Of a DNA stretch of 64,000 nt, positions 28,299-34,961 are shown one piece after another. Within the stretch, counting starts at the first letter, position 1. Every line of letters begins with the position of its first letter. This DNA comes from Bacteroidales bacterium (GTDB lineage: Bacteria > Bacteroidota > Bacteroidia > Bacteroidales > F082). Under the pieces are notes generated by a model. The model was not told the origin of the DNA. It saw nothing but the letters and a program-made list of their open reading frames with translations, and searched no databases. The position numbers and the translations under genes were made by a program. The DNA is taken from positions 1 to 64,000 of the forward strand of contig JAFPWT010000007.1 in assembly GCA_017394865.1 (NCBI GenBank), read 5' to 3'.

Positions 28299-29189
28299 AT
28301 GGAAAAAGACAGTAACTGCATCCGCTTCGACTGGGCGGCAAAATACATCCTCCGCAACAAAGCCGACTTCGTCATCCTCGAAGGACTGGTCTCCACTGTC
28401 ATCGGTGAAAAGGTAAGCATCGTCGAACTGCTCGAAAGCGAGAGCAACCAGAAAACCAAGGACGACAAGTTCAACCGCGTCGACATCAAGGCCAAAAACA
28501 GCAAAGGCGACATCATACTCGTCGAGGTCCAACAGACCACCGAACTCTATTTCCTCCAGCGCGTCCTCTACGGAGTGGCCAAGACCATCACCGAGCACAT
28601 CAAGCTTGGCACCCAATACCAAAACGTCAAGAAAGTGTATTCCATCAACATCCTGTATTTCGACTTCGGGGAAGGCGACGACTACCTTTACCACGGAAGT
28701 AACTCCCTTATCGGCGTCAACACCGGCGACCAACTCAAAGTGACCGCCGACGAATTGCAAGGTATTAATACGGTCTTGTCCGAGAAAGTATTTCCCGAGT
28801 ACTATCTGCTACGTGTGGAAAAATACGACAAGGAAGAGGCGCATTCAGACCGCGAGGAGTGGATGTGCTATTTGAAATGGGGCTACATCAACCCCAGAAC
28901 CAAGGCGCACGGACTGAAGGAAGCGTACGAACGATTGCACGAACTGAAGATGAGCCCCAAGGAACGGAAAGCCTACGAGAACCACCTGGAAACGCTCATG
29001 TACCAAGACAGCGTGCTCGGCGCGGCACGACGCGACGGACGGATCGAAGGACGGGCTGAGGGACGGCTGGAGGGACGACTTGAGGGACGACTTGAGGGAC
29101 GAGCCGAAGAACGCGAGGAAATTGCAGCAAAAATGCGCAAAGCTGGTCTTGACGAAGAGACCATCAAAAGGATTATTGAGACGCGGTGA
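28299..29189 (+). CDS. Rpn family recombination-promoting nuclease / putative transposase (copy 1)
   Basis: A 296-residue protein of the PD-(D/E)XK nuclease-transposase group (PDDEXK_2-like). The nuclease core is visible in residues about 15-90: FDWAAKYILR, then E...L, then RVDIKAKNSKGDIILVEVQQT, carrying the D...ExQ catalytic pattern. A helical region with EYYLLRVEKYDKEEAH and LKWGYINP follows. The C-terminus is a charged helix with (R-x-E-G) repeats encoded by 12-bp tandem repeats, ending MRKAGLDEETIKRI. The paralogue at 41822 shares roughly three quarters of the residues. Family members promote RecA-independent recombination in E. coli; that role here is inference. Confidence 0.9.
   Translation: MEKDSNCIRFDWAAKYILRNKADFVILEGLVSTVIGEKVSIVELLESESNQKTKDDKFNRVDIKAKNSKGDIILVEVQQTTELYFLQRVLYGVAKTITEHIKLGTQYQNVKKVYSINILYFDFGEGDDYLYHGSNSLIGVNTGDQLKVTADELQGINTVLSEKVFPEYYLLRVEKYDKEEAHSDREEWMCYLKWGYINPRTKAHGLKEAYERLHELKMSPKERKAYENHLETLMYQDSVLGAARRDGRIEGRAEGRLEGRLEGRLEGRAEEREEIAAKMRKAGLDEETIKRIIETR
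29049..29109 (+). repeat. 12-bp tandem repeats in nuclease C-terminus
   Basis: Five 12-bp units encode R-(I/A/L)-E-G repeats; two adjacent units (29074-29085 and 29086-29097, GACGACTTGAGG) are perfect copies. The paralogue at 41822 has only the first two units, so the array has changed in length. Confidence 0.8.
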
Positions 29190-29272
29190 TCCCGATGAGG
29201 TGTTACACGATATCATGAAATCAATATTATAAAAAATGATGCTAAAAACCATAAAAATCTAAAAGATATGCT

Positions 29273-29280
29273 TACATTTG
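29273..29280 (+). promoter_or_regulatory. -7 element for toxin-antitoxin operon
   Basis: TACATTTG overlaps the first possible ATG (29268) and so argues for a start further down, at 29292 or 29307. Confidence 0.6.
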
Positions 29281-29306
29281 CAGACGTAAAAATGAATGGA
29301 GCTACT

Positions 29307-29483
29307 ATGAACACTGAGCCCGATCTCAAGCCCTATACCATTGAAGAACTAGAAGCGAGAATAGCCGAAAGTGAACGCCAGTATGCCGCAGGCATGTGGC
29401 AGGACTTCGACGAAGCGATGGACGAGATCGAAGCAGAACTTGAAGCCGAAGCTAAGAAATCTGAAATGGCTAAAGCTATATGA
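29307..29483 (+). CDS. Antitoxin of RelE/ParE-type module
   Basis: A 58-residue acidic protein (MNTEPDLKPYTIEELEARI..., then DEAMDEIEAELEAEAKK), predicted to be helical. The start at 29307 was chosen because earlier in-frame ATGs overlap or closely abut the -7 element (29273-29280); 29292 remains possible. No DNA-binding motif is clear. Its stop overlaps the toxin start by four bases (ATGA), the usual arrangement for a type II pair. Identification rests on size, acidity and the neighbouring toxin. Confidence 0.75.
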   Translation: MNTEPDLKPYTIEELEARIAESERQYAAGMWQDFDEAMDEIEAELEAEAKKSEMAKAI

Positions 29484-29794
29484 GAGTGATTATTACTGAT
29501 TTTGCGAAACAAGAGATTCGCAGAACAGCCAGTTATATCCAAAAAGAGTTCGGTAAGATTTCCAAAAACAACTTCTTGCAAAGTATACGACTGACCAGGA
29601 AACTCATTGGAACCAACCCCTATCTCGGTCCAAAAGAGCAGTCATTGGATGAACTACCGGGAAACTACCGAAGCATTGTTGTAAACAATCTGAACAAGAT
29701 AGTTTACAGCATTAAAGAAGACCACATCCTAATCGAAGATTTATGGGATGTCCGTCGCGAACCCAACTCGTTAAAAAGACAAATCAACCCTTGA
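29480..29794 (+). CDS. RelE/ParE family toxin
   Basis: A 104-residue basic protein. The start MRVIITDFAKQEIRRTASYI, the middle LIGTNPYLGP...LPGNYRSIVV and the end KIVYSIKEDHILIEDLWDVRREP match the ParE/RelE plasmid-stabilisation fold (two helices then a four-stranded sheet, ending in a D.R..P motif). ParE-type members poison DNA gyrase and RelE-type members cleave mRNA on the ribosome; the sequence alone does not decide which. It is coupled to the antitoxin by an ATGA overlap. Confidence 0.88.
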   Translation: MRVIITDFAKQEIRRTASYIQKEFGKISKNNFLQSIRLTRKLIGTNPYLGPKEQSLDELPGNYRSIVVNNLNKIVYSIKEDHILIEDLWDVRREPNSLKRQINP

Positions 29795-29805
29795 TCTAGA
29801 GGTTG

Positions 29806-29828
29806 AAACCTTCATCGATCAAAGGTTT
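29806..29828. terminator. Hairpin between toxin and convergent lipoprotein gene
   Basis: AAACCTT (29806-29812) pairs with AAGGTTT (29822-29828). There is no long T run; a possible two-way terminator. Confidence 0.5.
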
Positions 29829-29855
29829 GAGAAACGTCCGCATCTCCTTATTCAA

Positions 29856-30701
29856 TTATGGTTTGGCATCTTGGACGAGGCGGACGGAAAGACCCCAATG
29901 ATAGTCTGCTCCTTCTGGTCGAACATCGGTTTGATGAAAATACAGGCTACGGGCTTTTTCAATGTAAGTTGAGGACCAGTAACGCCCAAAACCGTTGACA
30001 TAGTTCACCGTATTGTCTTCACGAATTCCCGCACAAGGCAGAAACACCACGCCATTGGCTTCCAAAACATTGCTCCAATCAGCCATAGAGATATAGTTGC
30101 TTTCGTATCCGCCTTCCGCGTCATTGATGGCATTTAAGGCGTATGTGGCCGTGCTCCATCCGTCAGGAAGGAGCAAGAGGCCACGCACGTTGTTAACGGT
30201 GGCTTTGGCAAAACGCGAGCCGCTGCGGCTGTTGACGATATACCCCCATTCATCAATGGTGAGCAGGTGCCACAAACCCGCTTGGTTGCCGCCGTTGGAG
30301 ATGGCATTGTTCAGGCCCCAGTCGTATTTCGTACCAGTGATGCTATTGGCTTCCATACTGTAATCGGTGAGCCAAGGCTTGACATCGTTATAGCCGCTGG
30401 TACCCCAGCCGAACAAATCCACCCAGCCCTGATAGAACAGGCTGATGTTGCTATTACTATTGCCGATACAGTCGTACTGTTGCTCTGCAAAACGCCAAGT
30501 GTCCGTTGAGGCTTGATATTGCAAGTTGCCCTGCGAGAAACGTACCTGCTTGCCGTTGTCTACTGAGAACACACCCGAAAGGCTGCCTTCGGTTTGTTGT
30601 GTGTCTCCATTGCCATTTCCATTATCTCCATTGTCCTTCTTACAGGCCGTAAACACAGCAAGCAGCAGGCACAAACCTAATGTAAACCATTTTGTTTTCA
30701 T
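29856..30701 (-). CDS. Surface lipoprotein Z'-A with lectin-like FISUMP-type domain
   Basis: A 281-residue lipoprotein: MKTKWFTLGLCLLLAVFTAC, with lipobox FTAC and a lysine-rich CKKDNGDN start of the mature protein. From about residue 42 it has the domain shared with Z-A and Z-B: GVFSVDNGKQVRFSQGNLQYQ, TDTWRFAEQQ, GWVDLFGWGTSGY, NNAISNGGNQAGLW, then GRYWSSTY and a C-terminal GLSVRLVQ. This order resembles the Fibrobacter succinogenes major paralogous / DUF1566 group with a C-type-lectin fold. There are no fibronectin-like repeats. It sits after a strong hairpin (30721-30757), so its expression may depend on read-through from cassette A. Confidence 0.8.
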   Translation of the reverse strand: MKTKWFTLGLCLLLAVFTACKKDNGDNGNGNGDTQQTEGSLSGVFSVDNGKQVRFSQGNLQYQASTDTWRFAEQQYDCIGNSNSNISLFYQGWVDLFGWGTSGYNDVKPWLTDYSMEANSITGTKYDWGLNNAISNGGNQAGLWHLLTIDEWGYIVNSRSGSRFAKATVNNVRGLLLLPDGWSTATYALNAINDAEGGYESNYISMADWSNVLEANGVVFLPCAGIREDNTVNYVNGFGRYWSSTYIEKARSLYFHQTDVRPEGADYHWGLSVRLVQDAKP

Positions 30702-30720
30702 ACCATTTTGAGTTTTATCG

Positions 30721-30757
30721 GAAAGTCAAGGAGGGCTTTCTTCCCTCCAAGACTTTC
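30721..30757 (-). terminator. Hairpin between Z-A and Z'-A
   Basis: GAAAGTC (30721-30727) pairs with GACTTTC (30751-30757), and GGAGGG (30730-30735) with CCCTCC (30743-30748). No long T run follows on the minus strand, so it may be a partial terminator or an mRNA-stabilising stem. Confidence 0.65.
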
Positions 30758-30770
30758 ATAGGTTTAAGAA

Positions 30771-32888
30771 TTAGTAGTTTTGCACAAGGCGGACGGAACA
30801 GCCATAATATCTAGGTGGATATGAATAGCTAGATAATTCAAAAGCACCTGCAGTCCCATTGTTATCATACCATCTACACCAATAATAGGAAGTATAAGTA
30901 TCATACCTCATCCCCCCATATTCGTAACGGTAACCTGCATTTGGCAAAAACACAGCTCCAGCGTTTTCCATTATTTCCCATTCTTCAATACTATAAGTAT
31001 TGATGTCATAATTGCCAGCACTTCCCAAGAAAGACACGCCCTCTGGCAATATCCAAGCGTCTGGCAAAATAATCTTTCCTTGAACACCATTTACAGTACC
31101 ATCTGATTGCAAATACGCGTGATTCTGTCTGCTATTAACTATATAATAAATGTCTCCACCTCCCGTTCTCCACAAACCTGCTTCATTACCTCCATTGCTA
31201 ATGGCATTGTAAACGCCCCAGTCCATGTTGATATAATCACCTTCCATGGAGTAATTGGCATATTCACCATCCCAATAACCATAACCATAGCCATTCACGG
31301 TCCATCCCGTATTTTCAGTGTCCCAAGGTTGATAATAATGATTATTGTTATTCCAACCTGAAGTGGCCCAGCCAAAGAGGTCAATCCAGCCGGAATAGGA
31401 TTGAGAAATCTCATTGTTACTACATTTCACACCGCTTTCATAAACATTTCCGTATTCTTCTCCATAATTATTACTACCGCCCACATAATCCCACTGGTGT
31501 TCAGCAAAGCGCCAAGTGCCAGTAGAGGCTTGGTATTGCAGATTGCCCTTCGAGAAGAACACTTGCTGCGTCTCACTGATGGAGAACAAAGCGGGAATAG
31601 CACCTTCAGGAGCGGTATTCGGGTGTGGTGAGGTGGTGAATGTCACTTCATTACCGTAAGCTACGCCCGCTTCGTTAGCGGCAAAGGCACGGACATAATA
31701 CGTGGTGTTTCCGTACAGGTATGACATGCGGCATTCAAACGAACCCATTCCTCCTCCTGCGGTGAGGGTGTTGTTGTAAATGGTGGGATTGTGAGAAGTG
31801 CTCCAGCAGATACCACGACGCAGGATGTCGAGGCCTCCATCGGCCACCACCTCGCCGCCGCCCATGGCATAGAAGTGGTTGAAGTCGGTCACTTCGTAGG
31901 TGATCACTTCAGGCAGGTAGGTCTCATCGGCGGTTACAAAGCTCACCTCGTTGCCGTAGGCGTAGCCTTCGTTGTTCTTGGCGTAGGCGCGTACATAGTA
32001 AGTCGTCAGCATCTCCAGTCCCGACATGCGGCATTGGAACAGGCCCAGACCTTCGCCGCCTGCCACCTTGTAATCGAACACGGTAGGCTCTTGGTGTGTG
32101 GCATAGCAGATGCCCCTTTCGGTCACCTCGGCAAAACCGTCATTGAGCACATTACCACCGCAAACTGCCGTATTGATGGTGATATCAGACACTTCATCAG
32201 TCGTCACTGTGGCCAGCATGGGATGTTCCACGGTGCGCATCGTGACCACCTCGCCATAGCTCGTTCCCTCGCTGTTGGTGGCAAAAGCGCGGATATAGTA
32301 GGTAGTGGCGTTGGTAAGGTTGGTCATCTCACAGGTGAAGCGGCCGATGCCCGTTCCAGCACGGCGGATGGAATCCGACAAGGTGGGGTTCTCATAGATA
32401 CTATAGCAGATGCCACGCTCCGTGACGGCCGAGCCGCCATCGTTGATGACATTGCCTTCCACTGTAGCCGTTATCATCGTGATGTTGTCCACACCAACGG
32501 TTTCAACAGTCGGTTTGTCTTGCTGGGCGGAAGTGGTGAAATTGAAAATCTCAGTCCACATCAAATTGTAGCCATTGTAGAACTCATACCGATAATAATA
32601 CTTGGTACTCTTTTCAAGGTAGTTGATTTGAGTCACCCATTTGTCACCCACTTGTTCCAATTTTGAGGTCTGGGCATACTTCAACTGGTCATCTTCGCAA
32701 TAGACCAGCAAAGCTTTGGTAATTTCGTTGAGGTATTCGTATTCGCATTCGAAATACGCTTGGGTCGAGCCAATGGTCTTCACCTCGTTTTCGACGGTTA
32801 CCAGTTCCACATTGACTTCCTCGGCTTTTTTGCCGCAACTCACGAAGGCGAGCATTGCCGCCAGAATGATAAAATGTAGTTTCTTCAT
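30771..32888 (-). CDS. Surface lipoprotein Z-A: fibronectin-like repeats plus lectin-like domain
   Basis: A 705-residue lipoprotein (MKKLHFIILAAMLAFVSC, lipobox FVSC). After an N-terminal Ig-like segment (about 25-125) come three ~95-residue fibronectin-like repeats (about 128-400), each with the pattern G(E/G).V.(N/A)DGG...(T/L)(E/R)RGIC(Y/W)(S/A)T...NPT and TTYY(V/I)RA(F/Y)A.N..G.(A/S)YG. The C-terminal ~280 residues are the lectin-like domain: QVFFSKGNLQYQASTGTWRF, GWIDLFGWATSGW, AISNGGNEAGLW, ending YGCSVRLVQNY. It has more repeats than its paralogues (0 or 1). Third gene of cassette A, 29 bases after gene Y-A. Confidence 0.82.
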   Translation of the reverse strand: MKKLHFIILAAMLAFVSCGKKAEEVNVELVTVENEVKTIGSTQAYFECEYEYLNEITKALLVYCEDDQLKYAQTSKLEQVGDKWVTQINYLEKSTKYYYRYEFYNGYNLMWTEIFNFTTSAQQDKPTVETVGVDNITMITATVEGNVINDGGSAVTERGICYSIYENPTLSDSIRRAGTGIGRFTCEMTNLTNATTYYIRAFATNSEGTSYGEVVTMRTVEHPMLATVTTDEVSDITINTAVCGGNVLNDGFAEVTERGICYATHQEPTVFDYKVAGGEGLGLFQCRMSGLEMLTTYYVRAYAKNNEGYAYGNEVSFVTADETYLPEVITYEVTDFNHFYAMGGGEVVADGGLDILRRGICWSTSHNPTIYNNTLTAGGGMGSFECRMSYLYGNTTYYVRAFAANEAGVAYGNEVTFTTSPHPNTAPEGAIPALFSISETQQVFFSKGNLQYQASTGTWRFAEHQWDYVGGSNNYGEEYGNVYESGVKCSNNEISQSYSGWIDLFGWATSGWNNNNHYYQPWDTENTGWTVNGYGYGYWDGEYANYSMEGDYINMDWGVYNAISNGGNEAGLWRTGGGDIYYIVNSRQNHAYLQSDGTVNGVQGKIILPDAWILPEGVSFLGSAGNYDINTYSIEEWEIMENAGAVFLPNAGYRYEYGGMRYDTYTSYYWCRWYDNNGTAGAFELSSYSYPPRYYGCSVRLVQNY

Positions 32889-32917
32889 GTTAATATAAAT
32901 ATTTATTTGTTATTCAA

Positions 32918-33805
32918 TTATTTAGTAAACCTAAAGCCGAGACCCAAGCGAGCCTCAAAAACATGGAAATTGGTGGTCACTCCATCGAGTGTCATCACAA
33001 AGCGGTTCATGTCGAGAAGCAATCCCGCACCGACATCCACACCATGAGCGGAGAAGCCGTCATTGGTGACATAATCACCTTCCCAAAGCTGCCAGGCCAC
33101 GGAACGCATCCCATAGCCCACGCCCGCCTTGGCATACAATCCTTCGCTCAGCTGCATGATGCCGCCTGCCATACCTGAGACCGCACTGATTTTGCTAACC
33201 CTTTCAGGATTGTAGAATGGCAGTATTTCACCGATGTAGCCATCTTTTTTGCAATGGTCAACTACCTGATAGCCCATATAATCGAAATCCAGCCCCGTCA
33301 TCAGGGTCACATACCAGCCGAGCCTGTCGTACATTCCGACTGTAAAGCCCACCATCGGGATGCCTGAGCTGTTATACGAGCCGTCAATGGTGGCAAAGAA
33401 TTTCATGCTTCCGCGATAGTCGCCCGGCCGAAAGCCCGACAGCCTGTTTCTTCCCTTGGGGACCTTGGAGGAGCCGTTGGCTGATTCCTCTTTGGTAATG
33501 AACTTGAATCGAATCTCTGGATAATCTCCATAGCCCAGATCCTTGAACGCCTGCCATCGGATGATTTTGTTCTTTCCTGCAGGCACGACCTTGTTGACAT
33601 TACCGGTCACCTTCATCGTGTCGGTGTAGTGCAGGCCGTCGTCCAATGAAATCAGCAGTTTCACTTCGGAGCGCACCTTCAAATCGTACTTGATGGTCAC
33701 TGTTTTGTCCTCCTGTTTGGCGCGGATGTTCGTCACATGGTCCTGCGCCTCGGCCATCTGAAGGCCCATGAAAAGGCATATGGTGAATAGGGCTATCTTT
33801 CTCAT
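32918..33805 (-). CDS. Cassette A gene Y: Ig-like domain plus probable outer-membrane barrel
   Basis: A 295-residue exported protein (MRKIALFTICLFMGLQMAEA). Residues about 21-105 form an Ig-like beta domain (DHVTNIRAKQEDKTVTIKYDL, LISLDDGLHYTDTMKV, IIRWQAFKDLGYGDYPEIRFKF) that is very close to gene Y-B (roughly 86 % by eye). The rest is strand-rich with Gly/aromatic alternation (GFTVGMYDRLGWYVTLMTGL... YAKAGVGYGMRSVAW... FEARLGLGFRFTK) and fits an eight-stranded outer-membrane barrel; this part differs strongly from Y-B. The start overlaps the stop of gene X-A by four bases (ATGA), so X and Y are translationally coupled. Confidence 0.75.
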   Translation of the reverse strand: MRKIALFTICLFMGLQMAEAQDHVTNIRAKQEDKTVTIKYDLKVRSEVKLLISLDDGLHYTDTMKVTGNVNKVVPAGKNKIIRWQAFKDLGYGDYPEIRFKFITKEESANGSSKVPKGRNRLSGFRPGDYRGSMKFFATIDGSYNSSGIPMVGFTVGMYDRLGWYVTLMTGLDFDYMGYQVVDHCKKDGYIGEILPFYNPERVSKISAVSGMAGGIMQLSEGLYAKAGVGYGMRSVAWQLWEGDYVTNDGFSAHGVDVGAGLLLDMNRFVMTLDGVTTNFHVFEARLGLGFRFTK

Positions 33806-34575
33806 GGCTTCTTGGTTTTTTCAGGTTCAACATCGGCGAAGGCCCCGTGTATGGTCATCTCCACCGAAACGCGGCGGTAGCCTCCACCCTTCTCCTTGTT
33901 CTCCACCGCAAAGCTCTGGAAAGCATTCTCCGTGTGCTTCAGCGGCTCCACTTCCGTTTTCAGGAAATGCTCCACGCCCTGGGTGCGCAGGAAGGCCAGC
34001 TGACCGTTGGTGGTCACGCCCGTCTTCTGGGTCACCGTCATCTTGAAGGGAGCTCCGTTCAAGGTGATGGCCTTGTCGGTAAAGTCGCCATACTCGCCCA
34101 GATAGGCTATCTTCGAGCGTATGGGCGTACCGTCGGTGGCGCCCGTGATCTTCACATCGACCTTGGTCCCTTGCTTCAGGAACTCCAAAAGGTCGTTCTC
34201 CATCTTGTTCTTGAGGAAGTTGCACATCAGCATACAAGCGTTGGAGTTCTGGATGGTGTACTTGCCGAGGGCATAGTCGTCGGCCGCATCGGCCACAACG
34301 AGGGTCTCGTAGGCCACAGCGATGACAAGGTTGTCGTCTTGGACATCGGTCTGAACCTCGATCTTCACGTTGTCGGAGACCAGCCCCTCTCGCATCTGTT
34401 CAAGTTCCTCCTGCCAGTTGCGCTGGCGTTCTTCGTTGTCCTGTTGGATCTGAACCTTGGTCTTCTCCTTTTTCAGGTACTGGTAGTGGAATCGTCCCGA
34501 GACCGTCTCGACTTCCTGCCCGAAACTCAACGCGGACAGGAATATTAAAACTGTTGCTAGTAGAAATTTTCTCAT
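33802..34575 (-). CDS. Cassette A gene X: exported protein of unknown function
   Basis: A 257-residue protein, not recognised. Signal peptide MRKFLLATVLIFLSALSFGQ. The mature N-terminus is a charged coiled-coil-like helix (YLKKEKTKVQIQQDNEERQ...WQEELEQMREGL). It is followed by IEVQTDVQDDNLVIAVAYETL, an SNACMLMCNFLKNKMENDLLEFL helix, and a C-terminal part (NGQLAFLRTQGVEHFL..., GGGYRRVSVEMTIHGAF) faintly like OmpA-type C-terminal domains. It equals its cassette B counterpart in length, and the mature parts are about 94 % identical. First protein gene after the leader; overlaps gene Y by ATGA. Confidence 0.78.
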   Translation of the reverse strand: MRKFLLATVLIFLSALSFGQEVETVSGRFHYQYLKKEKTKVQIQQDNEERQRNWQEELEQMREGLVSDNVKIEVQTDVQDDNLVIAVAYETLVVADAADDYALGKYTIQNSNACMLMCNFLKNKMENDLLEFLKQGTKVDVKITGATDGTPIRSKIAYLGEYGDFTDKAITLNGAPFKMTVTQKTGVTTNGQLAFLRTQGVEHFLKTEVEPLKHTENAFQSFAVENKEKGGGYRRVSVEMTIHGAFADVEPEKTKKP

Positions 34576-34666
34576 TTTTTTCAGTTTGTTATGAAACATT
34601 TCACTTTTTCCGCTACATACAAAAAGAAAGCGGGGTATCTTTCAATACTTGTTGTTTCGTTTGGTC

Positions 34667-34825
34667 CTAGGAAACCTCTCCAATAACAAGCATGTCAGAT
34701 ACCCACGCTTTAATACGTGGGCCTCTGCCTTTGCTTTGTTTTCGATTGGAGTTATTGAATTTCCTAGGTTCAACGAAACCAAAAACAAGCGTTGGCAAAC
34801 GCCTTCTTCTCAATATGTAGGCCAT
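34667..34825 (-). CDS. Small basic leader ORF, copy A (52 residues)
   Basis: A 52-codon frame within the leader, starting MAYILRRRRLPTLVFGF and ending SDMLVIGEVS. It is strongly basic (RRRR near the N-terminus; NNSNRKQSKGRGPRIK in the middle). The copy in leader B encodes exactly the same peptide; the only base difference inside the frame is a synonymous GGC/GGT change, while differences cluster just after the stop. A two-codon frame (ATG-CCC-TAA, 34838-34830) precedes it, and leader B has ATG-CCT-TAA at the same place. Whether it is translated is unknown; it may instead be a by-product of RNA conservation. Confidence 0.5.
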   Translation of the reverse strand: MAYILRRRRLPTLVFGFVEPRKFNNSNRKQSKGRGPRIKAWVSDMLVIGEVS

Positions 34826-34845
34826 GCTTTTAGGGCATGACGGGA

Positions 34846-34853
34846 CAAAGGTA
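34846..34853 (-). promoter_or_regulatory. -7 element for cassette A
   Basis: Minus-strand TACCTTTG at the outer edge of leader A. It predicts a ~265-nt untranslated or leader-ORF-containing 5' region before gene X-A. Confidence 0.7.
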
Positions 34854-34961
34854 GTTATTAAATAGCTAAAAAACAAATCATAACATGAAAAAAGACACAG
34901 CTTTTTCTCTTGAAAAGAAGAGTACATAAAATATAACACCGTTTGGCTGACGCAACGACAG

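Larger units (their letters stand above)
34593..34853 (-). other. Conserved leader element, copy A
   Basis: About 260 bp nearly identical to 41365-41627. Read on the minus strand it starts at a promoter (34853-34846) and ends about 18 bases before gene X-A. It can fold: CCTAGGAAA (34666-34674) pairs with TTTCCTAGG (34760-34768), CAATAAC (34681-34687) with GTTATTG (34751-34757), and CCCACG (34702-34707) with CGTGGG (34716-34721), making one long nested stem; GCGTT/AACGC (34789-34802) is a separate small hairpin. It also encloses a 52-codon ORF. It could be a cis-regulatory mRNA leader, a small RNA, or a dispersed repeat. Confidence 0.8.
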
